Source: JADYYB01 sp964402985 (lineage in GTDB: Bacteria; Pseudomonadota; Alphaproteobacteria; Rhizobiales; Kaistiaceae). From it: a stretch of 17,733 nt of DNA. The DNA lies in assembly GCA_964402985.1 (NCBI GenBank), contig CAYOET010000183.1, positions 1-17,733 on the forward strand, read 5' to 3'. Position 1 is the first letter of the stretch. Each line of letters starts with the position of its first letter. The notes beneath the pieces are model-generated. The model made no database searches. It was given only the letters and a program-made list of their open reading frames with translations, and was not told the origin of the DNA. The position numbers and the translations under genes are program-made. Shown here one piece after another: positions 6,171 to 13,913 of this stretch.

Positions 6171-7569
6171 ATGAAGGCCACCAAGTTTGCAGCCGCGGCG
6201 CTGATTGGCTGCGCGTTTGTCGCCGGACCTGCGACCGCGCAGGTCGGCGAGCTCGCCGAAGGCGTCGTCGAGACCACGGTCGAGACCACCACCGAGGTCG
6301 CGGAAACCACCACCGAAACGGTCGGTGAGGTCGTCGAGACGATCCCTGAGATCATCGACCCGCCTCCACCCGAGCTTGTCGAGCCGCCGGTGGTGTCCGA
6401 CCTCGCCGAACCGGAGGGACGAAGAGTGATCGAAGGCGCCTCGGCGCCGATGTCGGCCGCCTGGGCGCCCGCCGCGGTGGAGGAGCCTCTCCTGACCGAG
6501 GAGCCGGCGCCGCCCGTGATTGAGGCGCGCACGGCAGCGCCCGCTTTCGCGGCGCCTCCCCCCGCCGGGCCCATCGAGGCCCCCGCGACCTATGCGCTCG
6601 CCGCGCCGGATCCAGGGCCGACCGCGCTCGCTCCCGCGCCGCTCGGCGAAGAGCCGCCGCCGCCCAGCTTCACGCCCGCGCCGGAAGGCGGCGTGGCGCC
6701 ACCCACGGCGCTCGCGGCACTATCCCCGGCACCGCCGGCGGCACCGCCCGCCGATCCCGAACCGCTGGTGGCAGGCGCCGTCGGGCCGGTCCCGGCTGCC
6801 GCTCCGATCGTCGTCGCCCAGGCCAATCCCGCACCCGTAGGGCCGACGACGGTCAGGACCCAACCGGCGCGCGTCGTCAGCTACTCGCCGACGCTCTACG
6901 CACCGCCTCCGGCCCCCGGCGGCGACTATGTCGGCAGCATCTCCCCGGTCGTCACCTGGACCGGCTTCTATGTCGGCGCCAGCGTCTCCGGATCCTGGGC
7001 GGATTTCGACGTCGGCCAGACCCGCAATCCGCCCTTGGTCGGGCCGGAGACGAGCAGCTTCAGCGCCGAGGCCAACGGCACTTCGTTCGGCCTCCTCGCC
7101 GGTTACGACTGGCAGTTCACGCCGACGATCGTGGCCGGCCTCTTTGCCTCCTACGACTTCAACTCGCAGGGCTTCTTCTTCGCCCCGAACCCAGGCCAGG
7201 GCTGGGGTGTCGAACTCGGCAATGTCTGGACCATCGCCGGCCGCGCGGGCTGGCTGATATCGCCGCGCGCCCTCCTTTACGGGCTCGTCGGCTTCAGCGG
7301 TTCGCAGGTTGCGCTCAGCTACAACGACACTATCCCCAACCCCAATCTGACCTACGCCGGCACCGACTGGGTGGGCGGCATCACCGCCGGCCTCGGCGTC
7401 GAGGCCATGTTCGGCCCGCACGTCTCGGCACGGTTCGAATACCGCTACACCAATTTCGGCGCGGCCAGCGTCGGCGGGACCGCTCCCGGAAGCTCCGGGA
7501 CCACCACCGCCGACATCACCGAGCAGTCGGTGCGCGGCGCGATCGTCTACCGCTTCGGCGGCCAGTAGG
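6171..7569 (+). CDS. Outer-membrane beta-barrel protein with a proline-rich periplasmic linker
   Basis: A 465-aa protein starting at the ATG at 6171 (GGAG at 6156-6159; an in-frame TTG at 6162 is less likely because the signal peptide starts at the ATG). Residues 1-24 form a signal peptide ending ATAQ. Residues about 30-60 are an acidic Glu/Thr run (ETTVETTTEVAETTTETV). Residues about 65-250 are very rich in Pro, Ala and Glu, with no predicted fold. From about residue 262 a surface-antigen-like barrel follows: VTWTGFYVGASVSGSWADF, SFGLLAGYDWQF, VAGLFASYDF, WTIAGRAGWL, LYGLVGFSGSQV, GLGVEAMF, ARFEYRYTNFG and the terminal VRGAIVYRFGGQ. It resembles Omp25/31-type barrels carrying a long linker, perhaps contacting the periplasm or peptidoglycan. 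Transcription ends at the hairpin at 7598. Confidence 0.85.
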
Positions 7570-7597
7570 TCTTTTCTCCTCGTCTCCATCCACGACT

Positions 7598-7625
7598 GCG
7601 GCCCCTCTCGGGCCGCTCTTCTTTT
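7598..7625 (+). terminator. Rho-independent terminator after the outer-membrane protein gene
   Basis: A perfect 7-bp stem, GCGGCCC (7598-7604) and GGGCCGC (7610-7616), with a CTCTC loop is followed by TCTTCTTTTG. It lies about 30 bp after the stop codon and separates the barrel gene from the downstream protease. Confidence 0.82.
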
Positions 7626-7692
7626 GTGTCGGCCTTGGCGTCCCCATCTAAGGGACCGGCGCACCTCCGCGCTCCAGCCGCGAGCCACGCGC

Positions 7693-8715
7693 ATGCTCGA
7701 CACAGCCCTCGCTTCCCTGGCCCTCGCCGAAACCGTCGGCGAGGACCAGCAGCCTTTCGCCCCGCCGATCCCGCCCCGCGATCGCGAGCTTCTCGACGCC
7801 TATTCGGAGGCGGTCATCGACATTGCCGACCGCATCGGACCCGCGGTCGTCAAGGTCACCACCAGGGGCCGCAACAACGCCCCCAACGGCAGCGGCTCGG
7901 GCTTCGTCGTAACCCCGGACGGCTTCGTCCTCACCAACAGCCACGTCGTCGGCAGCGCCTCGCGCGCCGACCTCACGCTGGTCGACGGCCGAACCCTGTC
8001 GGCGCGGGTCATCGGCAACGACCCCGACACCGACCTCGCGCTGCTCAGAGTCGACGCGTCGGAGACCCTGCCGGCTGCGCGGCTCGCCGACTCCAAGCGC
8101 CTCCGCCGCGGCCAGCTGGTGGTCGCGATCGGCAACCCGCTCGGCTTCGAGTCGACCGTCACCGCCGGCGTCGTTTCCGCGCTCGGCCGCTCGCTGCGCG
8201 CCCGCACCGGCCGGTTGATGGAGGACTTGATCCAGACCGACGCCGCGCTCAATCCGGGCAATTCCGGCGGCCCGCTCGTCGCCTCGAACGGCGAGGTGGT
8301 CGGCATCAACACGGCGATGATCCGCGGCGCGCAGGGCATCTGCTTCGCCGTCGCCGCCAACACCGCGAGCTTCGTCCTCGCCGAACTGATGGGGAAGGGG
8401 AGGGTGCGCCGCGCCTTCGTCGGCGTCAGCGCGCAGCAGACCCCGCTCCCGCGCCGCCTGCAGATCGCCGCCGGCATCACCCAGGACAGCGCCGCGACGC
8501 TCGCCTCGATCGAGCCGGGCAGCCCGGCGAGCACCGGCGGCCTCCTCACCGGCGACATGATCGTCGCCGTCGCCGGCCATCCGGTCACCGGCGCCGACGA
8601 TCTGATCCGCCTCCTCACCGGCGAGCGGATCGGCCAGGAGCTGACCTTCGATGTGCTGCGCTTCGGCAAGCCCCGCCGCTTCACCGTTGTGCCGATCGAG
8701 CGGAGAACGCGCTAG
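7693..8715 (+). CDS. Do-like (S1C) trypsin-fold serine protease with one PDZ domain
   Basis: A 340-aa protein from the ATG at 7693. The ribosome site is weak; an earlier in-frame alternative start near 7624 adds unlikely residues. The protease domain spans about residues 42-235, with a full triad: His84 in TNSHVV, Asp114 in DTDLALL and Ser191 in GNSGGP. Supporting motifs are GSGSGFVVTPDGFVLT, AIGNPLGFESTVTAGVVSALGR and LIQTDAALNPGNSGG. One PDZ domain follows at about 242-335 (AFVGVSAQQ, IEPGSPASTGGLLTGDMIVAVAGHPV). No convincing signal peptide or membrane anchor is seen, unlike DegP/DegQ, so it may act in the cytoplasm. It is smaller than two-PDZ DegP. It stands alone between a terminator and a repeat. 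Confidence 0.88.
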   Translation: MLDTALASLALAETVGEDQQPFAPPIPPRDRELLDAYSEAVIDIADRIGPAVVKVTTRGRNNAPNGSGSGFVVTPDGFVLTNSHVVGSASRADLTLVDGRTLSARVIGNDPDTDLALLRVDASETLPAARLADSKRLRRGQLVVAIGNPLGFESTVTAGVVSALGRSLRARTGRLMEDLIQTDAALNPGNSGGPLVASNGEVVGINTAMIRGAQGICFAVAANTASFVLAELMGKGRVRRAFVGVSAQQTPLPRRLQIAAGITQDSAATLASIEPGSPASTGGLLTGDMIVAVAGHPVTGADDLIRLLTGERIGQELTFDVLRFGKPRRFTVVPIERRTR

Positions 8716-8726
8716 GCCCGTCCGAT

Positions 8727-8862
8727 CGAAGGCGTGAGGCCTCGGGCCGAACGGCTTCGGGAGGGGGTAGCGCGGCGAAGCCCGCGTTCTTCCACCTCCC
8801 CATCGCACACCCCCTCCCGAAACCGCTGCGCGGTTTCGACCTCCCCGCAAGGGGGAGGTTAA
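8727..8862. repeat. Composite palindromic repeat, copy A
   Basis: An extragenic element between the convergent protease and secreted-protein genes. Its right end is the palindrome CCTCCCCGCAAGGGGGAGG (8840-8858), preceded by a hairpin with 8-bp arms CGAAACCG/CGGTTTCG (8818-8838) and CCCCTCCC. Its left half (CGAAGGCGTGAGGCC, then GGCTTCGGGAGGGGG) matches the other end of copy C in inverse orientation. The outer palindrome on the left is degenerate. Confidence 0.8.
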
Positions 8863-8871
8863 GGGCCGGGG

Positions 8872-9798
8872 TTAGCGCCGCTGCTTCCCGCCGGGCGACG
8901 GCACCGTCGCGATCTCGTAGCCGTGGTCGTTGAGGAACGCCGCGAGCGCCTCCGGGAACGGCAGCTTGGTGACGCGGCTCGGCGCGCAGCTGAAGCTGTC
9001 GCCGCCGTCGAGACAAACCTCGACCGAATTGTCCGGCGTGGCGACCCAGTTGGCCTGAAGCTCCTGCCACGCTTCCTCGCCCTCGCCCACCCGGACCTTG
9101 GCAGCGACCCACCCGGCGATCCACCCTGACATCGTCCAGCGCTCGGGACCGACGGCCCAGCCTTCGATCTCGCTGAGCCACTCGCGATGCGCGTCGCCGA
9201 AGCGCGGGTCGGTCGATACGTCGACCACTTCGCCCGCCTCGACCGTCAGGATCTGCAGCGGCGCCGCGCTCCCGGCATAGGAGTCGAACTGGTAGAGGAA
9301 CACATTGTCGACCGCGACGATCTCAGCGACGCCGTCGCCGTCCGCGTCCTCGAGGAAATTGCCGCCGCCGTCGAACGAGCCGACCGAAACGGTGATCCAC
9401 CCCCGGCCGCTGGCCTCGACCACATAGACCTCGTTGCAGCAATGCGCGCCGCCGGTGTAGCTCGAGAAATAGACCTCGGGCGTTTCGTTGCTGGTGTCGA
9501 TCTCCGCGATGCTCGCCTCCGACACCGGGAAGTCGAAGCCCGAGGGCGTCGCCAACACCTCCTGCACCGTCCGCCCGCCGACCGTCACGGTCAGCACCGG
9601 CACGTCCATCGTCGGGTCGACCGACAGCCGCCGCTGCAGGCTCACCGTCGCGGTGATCCCGTCCGCCTCGACACTCGCCGTCTTCGCACCCTCGGCGAAC
9701 TCGGTGGTGGGGAAGGCCGGCGGATCGTCCTGCGCCAGCGCTCCCGCTGCGCCGAGGAGGGCAAGGCCGGAAACGGAGAGGATTGCGGTTCTCAGCAT
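8872..9798 (-). CDS. Exported protein of unknown function with CC motif and DxDxDG loop
   Basis: A 308-aa protein. The ATG at 9798 has GGAG 6 nt upstream, while the in-frame ATG at 9810 has none. Residues 1-22 are a signal peptide (MLRTAILSVSGLALLGAAGALA, cut before QDD). The mature part contains PEVYFSSYTGGAHCCNEVYVV at about 108-128, then GNFLEDADGDGVAEI, a calcium-loop or FG-GAP-like DxDxDG motif, and DNVFLYQFDSY. The C-terminal half has a cysteine pair (EVCLDGGDSFSCAPS) and FPEALAAFLNDHGYEIA. I recognise the GGAHCC/DADGDG combination from uncharacterised periplasmic proteins, but not a named family. No enzyme function can be assigned. Its 3' end lies just beyond repeat A, convergent with the protease. 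Confidence 0.78.
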   Translation of the reverse strand: MLRTAILSVSGLALLGAAGALAQDDPPAFPTTEFAEGAKTASVEADGITATVSLQRRLSVDPTMDVPVLTVTVGGRTVQEVLATPSGFDFPVSEASIAEIDTSNETPEVYFSSYTGGAHCCNEVYVVEASGRGWITVSVGSFDGGGNFLEDADGDGVAEIVAVDNVFLYQFDSYAGSAAPLQILTVEAGEVVDVSTDPRFGDAHREWLSEIEGWAVGPERWTMSGWIAGWVAAKVRVGEGEEAWQELQANWVATPDNSVEVCLDGGDSFSCAPSRVTKLPFPEALAAFLNDHGYEIATVPSPGGKQRR

Positions 9799-9877
9799 GG
9801 CGCGCTCCATCGGGACGGAAGCCCAATCATAGCCTCTCCGGTGAAGAAAGCGTGGCGACGCGGGCGAAAACGCGGCG

Positions 9878-10459
9878 CTATTCGCCCATCAGGAGACGGC
9901 TCATGCGCGTCGAGCGCGCCACATCGACATGCGGCGCGAGCGCGGCGCCCATTGTCTTCTGCGTGGCGGTCGTGCCGAGGAAGTTCGAGCGGTAGCTGCG
10001 GTAGCCGAACGAGCGCGCGAGAGCGGCATATTTCCGCCGGTTCTCGTCGATCCCGAGCCGTTCCTCTGTCTCCGGCGTGAGGTCGAACATCAGCTGCCAG
10101 CTGCTCCGCGAGCTTGGCCGGAGTTTCGGCTTGTCCATATCCGCCCACGGAATCGGGCGATCGTGCAGGATGCGGTCGGTCAGCCCCGCCGTCGCCACGA
10201 CGATCGCCGGGTCCCCCTGGGCGAGGCGGCGGTAGGAGTACCAGGCGAGCCACGCCCCGTAGACGAGGAACGACACCGAGACGATGACGCCGATCGCGGT
10301 CGGTATGCTGAGCCCGTAGGTGTTGAACGCGACCAGCCAGATGGCGATCATGAGGCCGAGGAACGCCGAGACGGCTCCGAACACGAGATAGGCGGCGAGG
10401 CGAAAACGCCTGACCTTGAATTCTGTCGTCGGCTTGGTCTCGGGCAGTTCGGTCGGCAT
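9878..10459 (-). CDS. STM3941-like membrane protein (two helices plus PH-like cytoplasmic domain)
   Basis: A 193-aa protein from the ATG at 10459 (AGAAGAGA upstream). A short hydrophilic N-terminus (PTELPETKPTTEFKVRRF) is followed by two helices at about residues 21-46 (LAAYLVFGAVSAFLGLMIAIWLV) and 53-72 (IPTAIGVIVSVSFLVYGAWL). A soluble region of about 120 aa follows, with IVVATAGLTDRI and PIPWADMDKPKLR, the 'turns on at the interface' pattern of STM3941-type PH-like proteins. The C-terminus (LARSFGYRSYRSN..., APHVDVARSTRMSRLLMGE) is basic. Function is unknown. It is divergent from the GNAT gene at 10535, with 75 bp of shared promoter space. Confidence 0.72.
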   Translation of the reverse strand: MPTELPETKPTTEFKVRRFRLAAYLVFGAVSAFLGLMIAIWLVAFNTYGLSIPTAIGVIVSVSFLVYGAWLAWYSYRRLAQGDPAIVVATAGLTDRILHDRPIPWADMDKPKLRPSSRSSWQLMFDLTPETEERLGIDENRRKYAALARSFGYRSYRSNFLGTTATQKTMGAALAPHVDVARSTRMSRLLMGE

Positions 10460-10534
10460 GGTCTCTTCTTGGTCGCTAGGGTCGGCGATCTTTCGGGTGG
10501 CCTCGCGGCCCCGAGGGTGCGAAAGGCCGGGAGA

Positions 10535-11146
10535 ATGACGACGAAGCCAGCCAAGAGCAAATTGGATCGTAGCAGCGAATCCGCGCCGAAACTCGTTTTC
10601 CGCCCGGTGACCAAATCGCGCTGGCCGGATTTCGAGACCCTCTTCGAGGGACGGGGCGCGCCGAAATACTGCTGGTGCATGGCCTGGCGCTCGACCGCCG
10701 AGGAGCGGCGCGAGGCGACCAACGCGACGCGGAAGGCGGCGCTCAAGAAGCGCGTCGACGCCCGCACCCCGATCGGCATCCTCGGCTACGCCGAGGGCGA
10801 GCCGGTCGCCTGGTGCTCGATCGCCCCCCGCGAATCCTACCGTCCGCTCGGCGGCCCGGAGGCCGCGGACGGCGAGAAGATCTGGTCGATCGTCTGCTTC
10901 TTCGTCCGCAAGGATTTCCGCAGCCGCGGCGTCGCCCCGCTCCTCGTCGCCGCGGCCATCGCCGAAGCCGGGAAGCACGGCGCCACGCTCGTCGAGTCCT
11001 ACCCCGTCGCCGAGGACGCCCCCAGCTACCGCTTCATGGGCTTCGTCCCGATGTTCGCCAAGGCCGGCTTCGAGAAGGTCGGCACCGCCGGCACCCGCCG
11101 CACCGTGATGCGCAAGACCATAACCTCCCCTCGAGGGGGAGGTTAA
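10535..11146 (+). CDS. GNAT-family N-acetyltransferase
   Basis: A 203-aa protein from the ATG at 10535; AAAGG (10522-10526) is 8 nt away. It shows the APKYCWCMAWR motif (residues 42-52) found in an uncharacterised GNAT branch, then GILGYAEGEPVAWCSIAPRESY (strands 2-4) and the acetyl-CoA site IWSIVCFFVRKDFRSRGVAPLLV (about 116-138, the RSRGVA loop standing in for Q/RxxGxG/A). SYRFMGF and MFAKAGFEKVG follow. Substrate is unknown; small molecules or protein amino groups are possible. The last codons (ITSPRGGG and the TAA stop) fall inside repeat B, so the natural C-terminus probably ended near VMRK and has been extended by repeat insertion. Confidence 0.82.
   Translation: MTTKPAKSKLDRSSESAPKLVFRPVTKSRWPDFETLFEGRGAPKYCWCMAWRSTAEERREATNATRKAALKKRVDARTPIGILGYAEGEPVAWCSIAPRESYRPLGGPEAADGEKIWSIVCFFVRKDFRSRGVAPLLVAAAIAEAGKHGATLVESYPVAEDAPSYRFMGFVPMFAKAGFEKVGTAGTRRTVMRKTITSPRGGG
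11121..11145. repeat. Extragenic palindrome, copy B (terminal module only)
   Basis: TAACCTCCCCTCGAGGG is followed by GGAGGTTA, the bare terminal palindrome of the family without the internal hairpins. It overlaps the last eight codons of the GNAT gene and lies 28 bp from the stop of the convergent CDF transporter, where it could act as a bidirectional stem-loop. Confidence 0.8.
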
Positions 11147-11173
11147 GAATGGGCCTGCCGGTTCGCCGCTCCC

Positions 11174-12061
11174 CTAGACCACGATGATGCCGGAGTGCTT
11201 GGCCTTGTTGTCCGGCTCGACGTGGATCGAGATCATCAGCTCCGGCGTCGTGTCGCGGAGCGCCCGTTCGATCCGGTCGCAGATGTCGTGCGCGTCGGAG
11301 ACGCTCATCGTCCCCGGTACCACGAGGTGGAAATCGATGAACGTCGCGCGGCCAGCCCGCCGCGTGCGGAGGTCGTGCGCTTCGATCGCGCCGATCCCGG
11401 TTTCGGTGATCGTCTTCTTGATCTGGGCGAGGACCGACGGCTCGACCGCCTCGTCCATGAGGCCGCTGAGCGAGCCGCGCGTCAGCTCCCAGCCGGTCCA
11501 CAAGATGCCCAGCCCAACCAGCACCGCCAGCGCCGGATCGAGAAACGCCCAGCCTGTCAGCTTGGCGAGGACGAGGCCGACCAGCACCCCGATCGACGAG
11601 AACACGTCGGTGAAGAGATGGCGGCCGTCGGCGAGGAGCGCCGGCGAGCGCACGCGTCTTCCGACTTGCACCAGCAGCCGGGCCCACAGGGCATTAACCA
11701 CGCTGGCGAGTGCGCTGAGGCCGAGTCCCGCAGGCGCGAAGTCGGGCGATGCGAGGCGCACGAAGCCGAAATACGCCTCGCGGAAAATGAGCAGCGCGGC
11801 GATCACGATCAGCACGCCTTCGAGCACCGCCGAGAGATACTCGGCCTTGTGATGCCCGTAGGGATGGTTGGCGTCGGCCGGCTTCTCGCCGAGCCAGATC
11901 GCCATCGACGCCGCGAGCGCCGCCGCGACGTTGACCACCGTCTCCAGCGCGTCCGACAGGAGCGCGATGCTGCCCGTCATCAAATAGGCGGCGACCTTGA
12001 TGGCGAGCACCAGAAGGCCGATCGCGATGCTGCCGAGGGCGAGGCGGAGCGCGAGGGTCAT
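11174..12061 (-). CDS. Cation diffusion facilitator (CDF) family metal efflux transporter
   Basis: A 295-aa protein; the ATG at 12061 lies 28 bp after the xseA stop, with GAGG somewhat distant. Six transmembrane segments are visible: about 6-28, 31-53, 76-95, 112-132, 152-170 and 173-192. CDF hallmarks are GSIALLSDALETVVN in helix 2 (Asp37), the HPYGHHKAEY loop (66-75), DGRHLFTDVFSS in helix 5 (His148 and Asp152, transport site) and GLMDEAVEP after helix 6. A cytoplasmic ferredoxin-like domain follows (about 207-290: ATFIDFHLVVPGTMSVSDAHDICDRIE, ISIHVEP). The family exports Zn, Fe, Mn, Co or Cd by proton antiport. The exact metal cannot be read; the second helix-2 Asp of YiiP is replaced (Thr41). 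It is probably co-transcribed with xseA. Confidence 0.9.
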   Translation of the reverse strand: MTLALRLALGSIAIGLLVLAIKVAAYLMTGSIALLSDALETVVNVAAALAASMAIWLGEKPADANHPYGHHKAEYLSAVLEGVLIVIAALLIFREAYFGFVRLASPDFAPAGLGLSALASVVNALWARLLVQVGRRVRSPALLADGRHLFTDVFSSIGVLVGLVLAKLTGWAFLDPALAVLVGLGILWTGWELTRGSLSGLMDEAVEPSVLAQIKKTITETGIGAIEAHDLRTRRAGRATFIDFHLVVPGTMSVSDAHDICDRIERALRDTTPELMISIHVEPDNKAKHSGIIVV

Positions 12062-12089
12062 CGGCCGGGCCCGCCTCGTATCGCCGTCA

Positions 12090-13661
12090 TCAGAACAAGC
12101 TGCCCTGGTCGGCGTTGGGGGTCGTGATGCGCCGGCGCCGCGGCGGGGCGATCGTCGGCTTCGACCGAGGCACGCTGCCCGTCGTCGCCACCGCCCCGAC
12201 CTTGCCGTCATGAAACTCGATCGCCAGCGCGCTGCCGATGCTCATTCCTTCGGCCTGGCGGATCGGCGTCCCGTCCTTGTCCTTCACGAGCGCGAAGCCG
12301 CGCGCGAGCACGCTTCGATAGGACAGCGTCTCCAGCACCTTGGCGAGATTGCCGAGCCTCACATAGCAGCTGTCGAGCCAGCGGAAGAAACTCTTCTCCT
12401 CCTGCGCCGTGGCCTCGTTGAGCCGCCGCCGCTGCGCCGCCAGCCGCTCGGCGATCGGCTCGATCCTGAGCCGCCGCGTCACCGACCCGAGCTGCGCCCG
12501 CTTCCGTTCGGCGTGCACTTCCAGCGCGCGCAGCTTCCGCCCGCCGACCGCCGCGAGCCGCTCCTGCGCCCGCATCAGCCCGCGCGTCAGCTGCCCGATC
12601 GAAAGCCGCGCCGCCGCCCGCCCGAACACCGCGCGATGCGCGAGCACGTTGGTCGAGAGCCCGCTGCCCAGCGTGCGGCTTGCCTCGTCGAGCCGCCGCC
12701 GCTTGACCGACAGGAAATCCTCCGGCCGCGGCAGCGCACGCACCGCGCTCCGGAAATCCCGCCGCCGCGTTTCGAAGAAGCGCGCCACCGCCCCACGGTG
12801 CCGCGTCCCGAACGCGCCGACTCCCGCGATCAGCTCCGAGCGCACCGGTACCGACATCTCCGCCGCGCCGGTCGGCGTCGGCGCGCGCCGGTCGGCGACG
12901 TGGTCGAGCAGCGTCCAGTCGCTCTCATGGCCGATCGCCGAGATGAGCGGGATGCGCGAAGCGGCCGCCGCGCGCACCACGATCTCCTCGTTGAAGCTCC
13001 AGAGGTCTTCGAGGCTCCCGCCGCCGCGCGCGACGATCAGCACGTCCGGCCGCGGCAGCTTCCCCTCGACCGGAAAATTGTTGAACCCGCGGATCGCGAA
13101 CGCGACCTCCTCGGCCGCGGTCTCTCCCTGCACACGCACCGGCCACACCAGCACCCGCACCGGGAAGCGGTCGCGGAGCCGGTGCAGGATGTCGCGCACC
13201 ACCGCCCCGGTCGGCGAGGTAATGACGCCGATGATCCGCGGCAGGTAGGGAAGGGGCTTCTTCCGCGCCTCGTCGAACAGCCCCTCGGCGGCGAGCCGCT
13301 TCCGCCGCTCATCGAGGAGCGCCATCAGCGCGCCGGCGCCGGCCGGCTCGAGCGCCTCGATCACCATCTGGTATTTCGACGAGCCGGGGAAGGTCGTCAG
13401 CCGCCCCGTCGCGATGATCTCGAGCCCTTCCTCGGGCTTGAATTTCAGCCGCGCGAAGGCGGTCTTCCACACCACCGCTTCGAGCCGCGCGCTCTCGTCC
13501 TTGAGCGAGAAATAGCAATGGCCGGAACTGTGCCGGCCCTTGAAGCCCGAGATCTCGCCGCGCACGCGGACATAGGAATAGGTCTCCTCGACCGTGCGCT
13601 TCAGCCGGTTCGAGATCTCCGAGACGGTGTATTCGGCGACATTGGTGGCGGCATCGACCAT
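12090..13661 (-). CDS. xseA: Exodeoxyribonuclease VII large subunit
   Basis: A 523-aa protein from the ATG at 13661, giving MVDAATNVAEYTVSE, where homologues begin. A TTG at 13706 in frame has a strong GGGGAGG at 7 nt, but adds 15 residues outside the family alignment and uses repeat-derived sequence. The N-terminal OB-fold (about 8-105) shows TVSEISNRLKRTVE, RGEISGFKGRHSSGHCYFSLKDE and LEAVVWK. The catalytic region has IIGVITSPTGAVVRDILHRL, VARGGGSLEDLWSFNEE, ISAIGHESDWTLLDHVADRRAPTPT and, after a long Arg-rich coiled coil, the end motif VLARGFALVKDKDGTPI and a final QGSLF. With XseB it degrades single-stranded DNA to oligonucleotides; xseB is not in this window. Confidence 0.95.
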   Translation of the reverse strand: MVDAATNVAEYTVSEISNRLKRTVEETYSYVRVRGEISGFKGRHSSGHCYFSLKDESARLEAVVWKTAFARLKFKPEEGLEIIATGRLTTFPGSSKYQMVIEALEPAGAGALMALLDERRKRLAAEGLFDEARKKPLPYLPRIIGVITSPTGAVVRDILHRLRDRFPVRVLVWPVRVQGETAAEEVAFAIRGFNNFPVEGKLPRPDVLIVARGGGSLEDLWSFNEEIVVRAAAASRIPLISAIGHESDWTLLDHVADRRAPTPTGAAEMSVPVRSELIAGVGAFGTRHRGAVARFFETRRRDFRSAVRALPRPEDFLSVKRRRLDEASRTLGSGLSTNVLAHRAVFGRAAARLSIGQLTRGLMRAQERLAAVGGRKLRALEVHAERKRAQLGSVTRRLRIEPIAERLAAQRRRLNEATAQEEKSFFRWLDSCYVRLGNLAKVLETLSYRSVLARGFALVKDKDGTPIRQAEGMSIGSALAIEFHDGKVGAVATTGSVPRSKPTIAPPRRRRITTPNADQGSLF

Positions 13662-13709
13662 TGCTTCTGCTTGGTCCCAATCAGCCCGGTCGGTCAAGCG
13701 AGACAACGG

Positions 13710-13867
13710 TTAACCTCCCCCTCGAGGGGAGGTCGAAACCGCGCAGCGGTTTCGGGAGGGGGGCGCTTACGGACGAGGACAGGACGCCGGCTTTGCCGGC
13801 ACCCCCCTCCCGAAGCCACTCGGCCAAAGGCCTCGCGCCTTCGGCCTCCCCTCGAGGAGGAGGTTTA
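13710..13867. repeat. Composite palindromic repeat, copy C (most complete A/C type)
   Basis: It begins with TTAACCTCCCCCTCGAGGGG at 13710 and ends with CCTCCCCTCGAGGAGGAGG (13845-13863) and TTTA. Internal parts are a hairpin with 8-bp arms CGAAACCG/CGGTTTCG (13734-13754), GGGAGGGGG, a GCCGGC-TTT-GCCGGC hairpin (13786-13800) and CCCCCCTCCCGAAGCC. Read in reverse, it aligns with copy A. It fills the xseA-paiB intergenic gap. Confidence 0.85.
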
Positions 13868-13913
13868 TCCCCTTCGTTCTCGCGGCGTGACTTTCGCAAG
13901 GCGCCCGGGCAGC

